A DNA stretch of 33,963 bases from Asterionellopsis glacialis (Eukaryota; Bacillariophyta; Plagiogrammaphyceae; Rhaphoneidales; Asterionellopsidaceae), in NCBI GenBank assembly GCA_014885115.2, contig WKLE02006682.1, forward strand, positions 1-33,963, read 5' to 3'. Shown here in pieces: positions 22,855-32,222 of the stretch (position 1 is the first letter of the stretch; each line of letters starts with the position of its first letter). The notes beneath the pieces were generated by a model. It saw only the letters and a program-made list of their open reading frames with translations, was not told where the DNA came from and ran no database searches. The position numbers and the translations under genes are program-made.

Positions 22855-24399
22855 ATGACAAAGCACTCATCACATCGTAGTAGCAAGGAAGTGGTCGCAG
22901 CCACGGCTGGTTTAGACAACTGGAAAACATGGGCTGGTCGGACAAATGGTGGTGATGATTTTGAAGTATTGGATTTGTTTCGGGGTTTCCAACGTAAGTT
23001 TGCGAAACGATTTCTGTGGAAGATCCCCAACGAAGGAACTGCCTGTCCTGTTTGTTACACAGAACCCGATTCACGTCATGAATGGTACATTACAAGCGCA
23101 TGCGGTCACGCGGTGTGCATTGATTGCCTCCAACAATACGCAGCAAGTCAGGTAAATGATCCAGAACATAAAGGGCCACTTAAATGTCCCGTATGTTCGC
23201 TCCCATTGAGAGAAAAAGATGCAATTGCAGCAATGAAGGGAAATGACGATATTATCAAGCAATGGGACTCGAAAATAAGAGATGAATTTCTGCGTGCTCT
23301 TCCAAACTACAGACACTGTCCACGATGCGCTGGAAACTCCGTCGACAGTGAAAATGATTCTACTAGTGAAGGAAATCTTCAATCATTGAAAGGTGGTGGA
23401 TTTGTCACTGCGGAATGTCTAGCTCCACTAAACACCGAACGAGAGCAAAGTGCACAACAATTGCTGGATCTTGAACCCTTTTGCAATTGGTTGTCAACTG
23501 GGACATATATTCTTTATTTGGTTTGTTATGCTGGAAATCATTCAACTTCCTTGTTTGTAGATCTCTTTAACTCGATCGTACCGTTATGGTTGATGCATAG
23601 ACTAAATCTCCTGAGCCATCTGGCCTTAGCCACTTATGCTAAACGAGCACTATTGAAGCCAATTGTGGTGGAATGTCCATGCTGTGATGAAGCATTTATA
23701 TTAAATGCTGAAGCAGAACTTTCTCCGAACAAGAATTCGATTATTGGGGATGAAGCCACTACGGACTGGATTGGAAATAATACAAGACCTTGTCCAAGTT
23801 GTTCAGCACGAATCTCTAAAAATGGTGGGTGCAATCACATGCGATGTCCTCAGTGCAAAGCTGATTTTTGTTGGGCCTGCATGCGATTGCGAACGTTTTG
23901 TGCACCATATAGTTGTAACAATGGTGCTCCCTATGGCAATGTAGGGCCGAACGATACAGGGGACAACAACAATATAAATGGTGCACAGACCATGGCCGAT
24001 CGCTTAAGGCAAATGGAAAATGAGGCAACCGCTTTTAACAGGTGGGACATAGGTGCCTTTTTCGCAATCGTTATTGGAGTTTCAGCACGTGAAAGTAAAC
24101 CAGTTCAAGCAGTCGCCACTGTAGCAATTACTGCCTTTGCAATGGTATTTTCATATGGTTTTGTGATGACTGCTTTGTTACTTTATGTCCTGCTTAATTT
24201 CGTGGCATTAATGGTAGGCAGAGGAGGTCGAACGGATAGGAACAGAGAACGCCAATCCGAACCCGAACCAGAACAACAACGGGAAGAACAAGCTAGAGCA
24301 CCACATAGAGCATACCGCTTCCAGAGACGTCGTAGAGACCAAGCGACCGAAGAGCACATGGTTGCAGAGGCTATTCGAAGATCTTTGGAGGAATATTGA
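22855..24399 (+). CDS. RBR-type (RING-IBR-RING2) E3 ubiquitin ligase, membrane-anchored
   Basis: One exon of 514 residues starting at the first in-frame ATG (MTKHSSHRSS). The frame is open further upstream, but only from TTG or GTG codons. RING1 is residues 64-114 (CPVCYTEP, CGHAVCIDC, CPVC). The IBR starts with CPRC (155-158), but its second half (CPCCDEAF, 274-281) comes only after a roughly 115-residue insert with a hydrophobic stretch near 217-245. RING2 is 313-342 (CPSC, GGCNHMRCPQC, FCWAC), with the expected catalytic Cys326 that accepts ubiquitin from the E2 before transfer to substrate. Two membrane segments lie at about 399-415 and 420-453. The basic, Gln-rich tail ends in EEHMVAEAIRRSLEEY, a good ubiquitin-interacting motif. 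Such ligases act at ER or other membranes. The substrate is unknown. Confidence 0.88.
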   Translation: MTKHSSHRSSKEVVAATAGLDNWKTWAGRTNGGDDFEVLDLFRGFQRKFAKRFLWKIPNEGTACPVCYTEPDSRHEWYITSACGHAVCIDCLQQYAASQVNDPEHKGPLKCPVCSLPLREKDAIAAMKGNDDIIKQWDSKIRDEFLRALPNYRHCPRCAGNSVDSENDSTSEGNLQSLKGGGFVTAECLAPLNTEREQSAQQLLDLEPFCNWLSTGTYILYLVCYAGNHSTSLFVDLFNSIVPLWLMHRLNLLSHLALATYAKRALLKPIVVECPCCDEAFILNAEAELSPNKNSIIGDEATTDWIGNNTRPCPSCSARISKNGGCNHMRCPQCKADFCWACMRLRTFCAPYSCNNGAPYGNVGPNDTGDNNNINGAQTMADRLRQMENEATAFNRWDIGAFFAIVIGVSARESKPVQAVATVAITAFAMVFSYGFVMTALLLYVLLNFVALMVGRGGRTDRNRERQSEPEPEQQREEQARAPHRAYRFQRRRRDQATEEHMVAEAIRRSLEEY

Positions 24400-25108
24400 T
24401 CATGTATCTGAAGTCTAGAGAGTAGAGAACATTTCCAGCAAACCGATACAGTGCTCGGCAATATATTTCAGAGCAGAACTTGTTCTGCACTGTTACAAAC
24501 ATATCACTACATTTTATAAAACTAGACTACAGCAAACCCTTTCTTAGATTCCTTTGAAGACTAGGTCCTAGTCCTAGTCTAGTCCTCCTGTATAGTACCT
24601 GTGACATGGTAACAGTATTCTAAAGGTCCTCTAGGACTAGTCCTTAAAAGGTCCTCTTTGCTAGAGAGATTCAGACCTTGAACATACAGCACTAAAAAGC
24701 ACCTTAAGAGGACCTCTCTAGTCCTGCCGGTTCATAATATTTTATGAATAGGAGACAGACACGAGAAGCAAGAGGTCTATGGAATAAACACTATCTCTAA
24801 TGACTCCACATCACTTTGTGCGCATGACTCGATGACCGACATGTCTCGACTGAAGACACAAGACACAAATAAATAGGAGTATTTTTTATACTCTCTCTAC
24901 TAGAGAGAGTGCGGAGAAAGAAGAGGACTACTAGAGACTAGAGGGTCTAGAGAGAAAGGACCTACATCGTCAGTTTGTAGGTTGCCTCTGATCATCAATA
25001 TTGTAAAGTCGAGAAAGTACGAGAGGACCACTCTACAGCAGGGCTTTAAATAGATTGTATTTTCCACGGTCCAGCAGAACAAAAACCAGCAGTTCTATTA
25101 CAACAATA
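24400..25108. promoter_or_regulatory. Intergenic region with perfect CT/AG palindromes
   Basis: No gene is seen. It contains a perfect inverted repeat with 10-base arms and a one-base centre at 24890-24910 (ACTCTCTCTA / TAGAGAGAGT). It also contains GACTAGG-T-CCTAGTC at 24559-24573 and several GGTCCTCTAGGACTAG words near 24630. It is the 3' flank of the RBR gene and the 5' flank of the hydrolase gene. Confidence 0.5.
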
Positions 25109-26254
25109 ATGTCCCAAGATGCATGGTTATCAGAAAGTAAACATCGTGGGTCATCTTTCTGGAAGGAAAATAAAAAATCTTCTTTAGAAAAATTATCACT
25201 ATTGCTCAAACATCATAAATTGATGGTATATGCAATCTGTGCCGTGGTGGCCGTTATGGCATGTGCGGACAATAAAAGATCAACATTGTTATTTATGCGA
25301 ACAAAGCGTCTGAAGAACAATTCATCGCTATCACCTTTATTGTGGTGGTGTAACAATGGCAATGACCATGATGATCGGCCTTCAAAGATCAAAGATCCAA
25401 AAACAAAATCAAGGGGACGTCCATTGAAAATAGCTTGTGTAGGTGATTCGCTTACAAGAGGGGATGGATCTCACGAGAAACCTGAATTATCACCTGAACA
25501 ACACACGAGATTGAAAGAACGCGGAAATTATCCCAACATGCTACAATCTCTGCTACAACAAGATGGGACAACAGGAGGAACTGACGCTTTACCATCATCA
25601 GCGTTTGATGTTCGAAATTTTGGACAATCCGGAGCTACAGCTTGTAATTCATCTGATAAACCGTACATTCGGTCAACTCATTTACAAAATGTATTAAAGT
25701 TTGAACCAGATATTGTTGTCCTTATGTTTGGAACGAATGATGCTAAGGTTCAAAACCGACTAGTTGAAGAGGGAGGATCATGTGGAGAAAAAGATGAAAA
25801 AGTACGCTTGGGTATTGAGGAAATTATATCATCTATCAATCAATCAAAATCGACATCTAGCCAAATCCCAATTCTATTAATTCTTCCTCCTCCTGCCATT
25901 GAAGAAAAATGGGGAATCCGACTAAGTCTATTGCCATCGATAAGGGATGAAATTCGTTCTATAAGACCGGTAAATACCGACGGGGATACTGATTCTTGCA
26001 ACAGCAATCCAAAAGGAAGCGCAGTAAGTATGATCTCTGCTGATAGCTTCATTCCTGCTGATCCTACCCATTTTGTATCTGATGGAATCCATCTGAACCG
26101 TAGGGGGACACAGAAGATTGCATGCGCTGTTTTTCGATACCTTGTGGACCAATTTCGTTGCGCCGGATGCAATATCAAAGACAATGAGAATAACGTAATA
26201 GTTGGAAAGTGGGGGAAAAGTCTTGGACAGTGTGACACGGTGATGCAGCAATGA
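25109..26254 (+). CDS. SGNH/GDSL-family hydrolase with N-terminal membrane anchor
   Basis: One exon of 381 residues from ATG 25109 (MSQDAWLSES). The open frame further upstream lacks an ATG. A hydrophobic helix at about 38-53 (LMVYAICAVVAVMACA) preceded by Lys/His suggests a type II signal anchor with a lumenal or extracellular catalytic domain. SGNH blocks are in order: block I VGDSLTRG with nucleophile Ser114, block II FGQSGA with Gly175, block III FGTNDAK with Asn210, and block V SDGIHLN with Asp325 and His328. All catalytic residues are present, so it should be an active esterase, lipase or acetylesterase. The substrate cannot be told from sequence; carbohydrate acetyl groups and lipids are both used by the family. 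Two short Cys-containing stretches follow block V (residues 351-375). Confidence 0.88.
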   Translation: MSQDAWLSESKHRGSSFWKENKKSSLEKLSLLLKHHKLMVYAICAVVAVMACADNKRSTLLFMRTKRLKNNSSLSPLLWWCNNGNDHDDRPSKIKDPKTKSRGRPLKIACVGDSLTRGDGSHEKPELSPEQHTRLKERGNYPNMLQSLLQQDGTTGGTDALPSSAFDVRNFGQSGATACNSSDKPYIRSTHLQNVLKFEPDIVVLMFGTNDAKVQNRLVEEGGSCGEKDEKVRLGIEEIISSINQSKSTSSQIPILLILPPPAIEEKWGIRLSLLPSIRDEIRSIRPVNTDGDTDSCNSNPKGSAVSMISADSFIPADPTHFVSDGIHLNRRGTQKIACAVFRYLVDQFRCAGCNIKDNENNVIVGKWGKSLGQCDTVMQQ

Positions 26255-26882
26255 AACATGTCACCGTAAAGGATTCTATTCCCCCCCCGTCAGACAATTT
26301 TGGCTATAAGCTATAATCTCTTTTCCTATACTACTGGTGAAGCGACACAAAGTTCTGGATAGACCAGAACACGTATCTGTTTATCTTTCTGTTTTTTTTG
26401 GGGGGTACAGTATTGTCAACTTAAATGATGCATCTATTGTATATGCTTTGGAAGTGTTATTAAATAAAATACATTAGATCTAAAATAATAGAAACTACCA
26501 TCTCTATCCTAGACTTCCTGCGAAATCTAGAGGATTAGAGAGAGAGTTAATCAAAACCGAATAGGGAAGCAGCGCATCATCCAACCCATGATAGATAGTT
26601 CCTACTCGCAGCCCTCAACGCCAGAAACCCAACTTCCGACAACTTCTTGTCGTTTGTACAGCACAACACTGAACCCCTTGATTGAAGATCGACAAGAACC
26701 ACCGACAACATGTCGCAGAACTTGTTCAATTTCAAAGGTGACAACCGACAATCTGAAGTGAGGCACGTAACTCTGTAAGATACAAAATAGAAAGAAAACA
26801 AAGGCACTTCTGTAACGGGAAGTAGCGGAACACAAATCATCCTGTTGTCTACATTATTGAACTCTAGTTTTCAAAATATAAC
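26255..26882. other. Intergenic region
   Basis: It holds a run of nine C at about 26281, AT-rich sequence to 26490 and a CTAGAGGATTAGAGAGAGAG patch near 26530. An 87-codon minus-strand open frame (26577-26840) has an ATG but no recognisable domain and is not called as a gene. Confidence 0.45.
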
Positions 26883-27353
26883 ATGAATCCTGATGGTTTT
26901 GGATATGTTTCTTACAAATCAACTTCTACTGTAATATCAGAGGGTGTGTATCAATTCTTAAGAGGGTCTTTATATGGTGCTATATGGGGAATGGTGACAC
27001 CCTTTCCACCAGTACAAGATGTTGTTACCAGTAAAGCTGCATCTGCATCCGCTGCTGCAAGAGGAGTTACGACAACAACATTTAAAGCTGCTCCACCATT
27101 TTCATCCTTAACATCGGTATATACAAATGCAGCAATCTTCGGTTCCATACTATGTGTTCAAAGATTAGGATGCAAATCAATAGAATTATTACGACGGAGA
27201 CAGGATGCTTGGAATGATGTCTTTGGCTTTGGTATTGCTTACATGCACTACTCAACGTGGTTGGCCAAGACAGAAAAAAGATTAATAATGCATAACCGAA
27301 TTGTAGGAGCCACAGTTGTTGGGGCTGTACTATACGCCAATCTCCTTGCGTGA
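26883..27353 (+). CDS. Small membrane protein, Tim17/Tim22/Tim23-like
   Basis: One exon of 156 residues with ATG at 26883. It has a Gly-rich first membrane segment (GSLYGAIWGM, about 29-38). An Ala/Ser/Thr-rich loop (50-75) follows, and then a second hydrophobic stretch (SVYTNAAIFGSILCVQRLG). Next comes a basic motif SIELLRRRQDAWNDVFGFGIAY and a terminal hydrophobic segment VGATVVGAVLYANLLA. Four short Gly-containing helices and an R-x-R-x-D-x-x-N block between them recall the Tim17/22/23 superfamily. That superfamily also covers OEP16, PMP24 and the complex I subunit NDUFA11, so a mitochondrial inner-membrane role is likely but not proven. Length (about 150-170) fits the family. It converges on PLAC8 gene 3, 256 bp away. 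Confidence 0.7.
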   Translation: MNPDGFGYVSYKSTSTVISEGVYQFLRGSLYGAIWGMVTPFPPVQDVVTSKAASASAAARGVTTTTFKAAPPFSSLTSVYTNAAIFGSILCVQRLGCKSIELLRRRQDAWNDVFGFGIAYMHYSTWLAKTEKRLIMHNRIVGATVVGAVLYANLLA

Positions 27354-27402
27354 TCTTTTTACACGTATTAGGAAGATAAAATAATGTGCAATTTTAGATT
27401 TG

Positions 27403-27425
27403 ATAGATGGATGGATGGATGGATG
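27403..27425. repeat. Short GATG-type tetranucleotide repeat
   Basis: About five near-perfect copies of the tetramer GATG/GGAT occur in the short spacer between the convergent Tim17-like and PLAC8 genes. The run is unlikely to be functional. Confidence 0.7.
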
Positions 27426-27609
27426 AATGTACAGAAGTCAAGCAAATCGGCTGACGAGCGAGTGTCTTCATTTCCAAAAGGAGTCCTCAAGAGCTATTAG
27501 ATAGAGTTTCGATACAGTACATATTCAATCTTTACAGCTGCTCATTAGTTTTTAAACAATTTTTTAAATAAGTAGATTTATAGTGAACCAATTTGAGCCC
27601 AATTTCTTT

Positions 27610-30600
27610 TTAAGGTACATCTGCCTGAAGCATATAATCATTAGGGAGCTTGACTTCCACATGTTTTGCAAGACCAGTATCTGTGCAGCAATAGGCGCGA
27701 TATGTTTCATAGTCAGCTGTATGGCGTCCCATCTGACTAATTGTGCAACACGTGCAAAAGACAGCGAGACATGCATCTTCACACCCTTTGCACCGTAATT
27801 CCGGAATATCATATTCACGTCGTAAGATCTGTCTTGTTTTTGTAACCATATATAGGAAGTAGCAAATTAAAAATAGATCAAACGTAAGCAGTGGTGTTAT
27901 CACAATCAATGCCAGATTTTTCTCTGGAATCGCATATAATAGAGGATATACAACAAAGCCTGCATGGACTAAAATGATAGCAAACATAAATCGCGATATT
28001 GTTCCGACACGATCTCTTGAAGCCAAGTTCATTAGTTTATCACCATGTCCTCCTACTTGGACTCTTGCCATGACCTGGGATAGAGCAACTATTAACGAAA
28101 GCAACCAACAAACAATGTATTAGTGCTATGCAATTATAAATCAAATGATCCCAAAACAACATCTTCATTGGAGTTTTACTTACCATGGGGACAGAAGATG
28201 GAATTACACAAGAAAGGATGATCCATACCATGTCTGAAGCAGTCAAAAAGTTCATCACGCCATCGGAATGGTGGGGCATCCATATCTCTAAAAGTCCTTA
28301 CACGGTCGGGATCAATCAAGTTGCCTTTGTCATACACATCACCGATTGTTGTTTCAAAAACTTCTCCTTTCTTAACACCCTTCTTGGGCACTACAGCCAT
28401 AAATATTTCGTCACCAACACGAGCTTCAAATTTGTAACCCCCTGGCAAATCTGACGGAGCATAGACTCGCGCGACACGCATTTTGGCTTTTCGTTCACAG
28501 ACCATTTCTGCTGGTGTACGTTGACCATTTTGTTTCCTTGCATTGTGTGCAGCCAACGACCTTGGAGTCATTTCAATGGTTAGACCGGACTTGCTCATCG
28601 AATGTTGCTGTCGTATTCTAGGTTTTTCCAATTTTGCTCCATCTACAATCATCCCCACCTTAGTATCAACAGACTCTTTAATGCTATTCTCGGCACTAAA
28701 TTCTTCATTACGTTTTTCGCTAGATGACACTGTATGGCTTAGATTTGGTTTCTCTTTTGTTTCTTTGGTTACCAACTTATCACCTGCATGTTGTGATGAT
28801 GAAACACCTTCCTTTCTTCCAAACTCATTCAGCCCATTGATTTTATCAAGTTCCACCTGGAGTTCTTTCACATACTGCTCATATGCCTTGATGAGATCAT
28901 CTTCATCAGTTTCATGAATCATCGCTTTAACTTCTTCTATTTCAGAAATCAACTTTGAAGTAAGGTCTGCCTGATTCTTCAGAGCTTGTGCTTGATTCTG
29001 AAGCAATTCATTCTTTCGTTGGACAATTGCTAATCTGGGATCACTGCTTTTCTGTGCCACTGACTTGGAAGGTAATTGTGTCTGTTCTTGGAGTGTTGAA
29101 AAAGTACGCGATGGACTTGCTGACGCTCTTCCCTCTTCCTCCTCAAGCGTATTGCTTTTTGCAACCTTTTCCGTCTCGTCGGTTAATTCTGTGTGACTTT
29201 TCGAATTGAACCCCAGAGAACTAAAAAAACTGCTTATCATGTTCTTTTCTCCACTTCGCTTTCCTTGCTTCTTTCCAATTTCTTCATTGTTATCATTATC
29301 ATCTTCTGAATCTCGAATACTATCAACGCTAAAAGAAACTGTCGAAGTCTTTCGAGCATATCTGTTGGTAGTACCACCTGGAGATTTGGCATCTTTCGTT
29401 TGCGGAGGTTTCATTGAACTCTTTGAATCTGATGCACCTTGACGAAAGACATTCTGACTCTTCCTAGGCGATTTTGGGGGAGACGAAACACTTCTGGGCT
29501 GTTTTGTCCCAGGAGATTCTTGAGATTTCAGATTTCGAGGTGGGAAGGAATCATCGAAATCGTCAATCGATAATACGTTCGCTTGTTCACTATGATTTGC
29601 CACATCAGGTACTTGTGAATTTAGCTGTGTCGTTCGGGGAATTTTATCAATGTTCCAATCAACTTCGACATTCGGAAGAGTTGTGATATCAGGACTCTTT
29701 ACTTCTTGAGATGGAATAGTGTTTAATTTGACTTGTAATCCTTGTTTTTGTTGGAATTGTTTGAACTTAGGAGCATTGGTAGTCGAGTCCGGTGATGTCG
29801 TGTCAAAAAGTGCCGGTACTTCTTTTGAATTACTATTGTTTTCAGGTGATCCATACTGCATTTGCACACTTGGATTGATTTGTGACTGGTTTGGCGTTGG
29901 ATGATAATGTTGTTGTTGCTGCTGCTGCGATACTGCCTGTCTAGTTTGGCTTTGCTGTATGTAAGGAGATGAAACTGGTTGTTGGTACGATGGCACCTGA
30001 TTTGAATTGAAATGCATTGTTTGGTTTTGCCGAGAGACTGGGGATGAAATGCGTTCTTGCTGAGGTGATGCATAAGGAGAGGTATTTTGAGCGTACGGGC
30101 TACCAAATCGTTGCTGTTTGGGGGGATGATACAGTTTAGGCACAGAGAGTGGATCTTCCTGTTTATGAATACCGCTTGCAGAGTAGTGGTTATTATCAGG
30201 TCTTCCCTGGAAAGAGTGAGGCGTCATGTTGTTGCTGCTGCTTTCACCGAATCCTGCCCGATTCATATTTGAAGGTATGGATAGGGGAGAGGCATGTTCT
30301 TTTGCGTCTTGGTAATGGGCACTGCTAGGGGTTCGGGGTATACTGTGAGGAATATTCATAATAGGATCGTTTCGGAAGTTGGAATCCCCCCCCGGTGACG
30401 GCATTGGTGGACCGTCACGGTGCTCTCTTCTAAAGTAAGGAAGGTTATTTGTGGCAAATTCCTCATTCGCATGCAATCTTATTGAAGAACTCATCTCGCG
30501 AAGTGTGGTTCCAAATTTTCCATCTACCGAACGAATCAGCCCGTACACAGCGGGCTCTCCAGCTTCTGCGAACATCGGCAATTCTTTTACTCTATGATTC

Positions 30601-31088
30601 AAAGCTTCTGTAAAAGATTTCAATTCATCGGGACCAAATGTATTTGTAACTGCTTCTTCCAAAGAGAATCTTGTATTAGCATGCCTAGACATCAGCGCAG
30701 AAGCAAAGGAGGAAAAAGAACTATCATCAATCTTGAGATCTATTCTTTTTCCGTTTCTCTTTATTGCATTAGGGGATTGTGGCGAATGCAGAGATTGTCC
30801 CGAGTTCATATTTGGTTTGCTTGTTAAAGACTCCGAAAAATCACGGGGAGATGCAGCAGGAAATTTCTTACTCGAGTTATCACCAACATAAACCTCCTGA
30901 ATAGGAGGTGCCCTATATGAAGATGAAGGCGACGACGGACCTCTTACCAATGTCTTAGACGGAGGCTCATTTGATCGTGTAATATTTGGAGACACAGGAT
31001 CTGGTGACTTGTCCGTAAAAGGTTTTCGATGGCCAGATTCTGGACCACATGGATCGACGCAGGAGTATTGACGCCATGCATCAGTCAT
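27610..31088 (-). CDS. Large PLAC8-domain membrane protein (family member 3)
   Basis: Two exons, 31088-28184 and 28088-27610, around a 95-bp GT-AG intron (GTAAGT, phase 1) give 1,127 residues. The start is ATG 31088 (MTDAWRQYSC), with A at -3. Residues about 118-205 are the shared helical region (LEEAVTNTFGPDELKSFTEALNHR). A long disordered Ser/Pro/Gln-rich linker follows, with a Gln run near residue 390, then coiled-coil-like charged stretches. The two-helix motif spans about 713-752 (LISEIEEVKAM...YEQYVKELQVEL). The beta module is at 877-912 (LPGGYKFEAR, VPKKGVKKGEVF), followed by a conserved FRWRDELFDCF segment. Two membrane spans lie in exon 2 (FMFAIILVHAGFVVYPLL and LALIVITPLLTFDLFLICYF). 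Then comes the intact PLAC8 cluster CEDACLAVFCTCCTISQM. Its biochemical role is not known. Membrane position is inferred from the spans. Confidence 0.87.
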
Positions 31089-32222
31089 TTTGCTTGAGCC
31101 TCAACAGCTTGATGATATTTACTTGAAATCTACAGCAAGCGGAGCTTACAGTCCAAGAAAGAGGTTCCTAAGCACGAAGTCGTATCGAGTAAGCGTGTAC
31201 CCAGGTAGTAGTCCTATGCTTACCGCAGCACTACAGATGCCTGTTTATATTTCCAGAATCTGATCGGTATTTTTTCTAGACTAGACTACCTGGTACCACA
31301 GGCACAGTCAGTATTATTTCCTCTTCCGATTTTTTTAAAATTTGACAAAATATGACGGGATGATACAACGGACAGGTATTGTTCAGATTTTCCATAGTAG
31401 CATGAAATACTTTTTACGTCACTTAGTTGAATTAGACGTCAATGAAAAGCCTCGTATCTGAATATTGCATGAATTTCAAATTTGGAACAACAGTAAAAAA
31501 AACACCAACAACCATTATTTTTTCCCGCAAGCAGGGGTTTCATGTATTTTTTTCCATATTGTGTGTGTACCAGGTACTCTGGTACTGATAGTCCGATGTA
31601 ACGTACATTGTACGAGGTAGAATATTATAGGAAAGTCCTCTAGGACTCTCTCTCTCTAGAGAGAAGACCAGTCAGTTTCGTCGTTGATTGTAACAGGTAA
31701 CCGAGCAAACCATACATAAAAATAAGTACAGTACCATGTACCAGGTATGTACTGTAACTGGTAACCCAGGTACGAGCTAGGAGCTCTCTAGAGAGAGATG
31801 ATCATAAGAGGTGCTGTACCGGGTACTCTAGTACAGTTCAAAGGAAGGGAGAGAATATCTCATTCATTCAAATTTCTTTTCTACACACCTGTAGTAGTAC
31901 ATACCACGTAGATTTTCTGAATCGATTTCAAAACATCCAATGTACATTCACCAATATTCTACTGGCAGACTACTGTTAGCTTTGTCTTTCCGAGCCAGAA
32001 CGAATGTCACAACTTGCAAAAAAAAACGGTAGTATACTCTGGATCAGACTCTTGATGCCTCAACAACAGCAACAAGGCTGTTGAGATTCGAGGTACTGTA
32101 ATTGTAGATTACTTCTTGCGTCTATATTCTCATCTTGAATTGTTTCTCGCGATAGGTGACTGAAGAATTGTAAGTATTAATTTCCAATCCATCGAACCCA
32201 ACGAGAACACATCAAAGAAATA
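31089..32222. promoter_or_regulatory. Shared divergent promoter region between two family genes
   Basis: It lies between the starts of PLAC8 gene 3 (minus) and the fourth family gene (plus). It contains a perfect palindrome TCTCTCTAGAGAGA at 31651-31664, a GCTCTCTAGAGAGAG copy near 31782 and several TACCAGGTA/TACCTGG words (about 31200, 31290, 31570, 31740, 31820). No gene is seen in it. A bidirectional control role is inferred from position only. Confidence 0.45.

Noticed and set aside
26577..26840. 87-codon minus-strand open frame just upstream of the Tim17-like gene
   Set aside because: It has an ATG but no recognisable domain, lies in a probable promoter region and overlaps another open frame. 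It is not called without RNA support.
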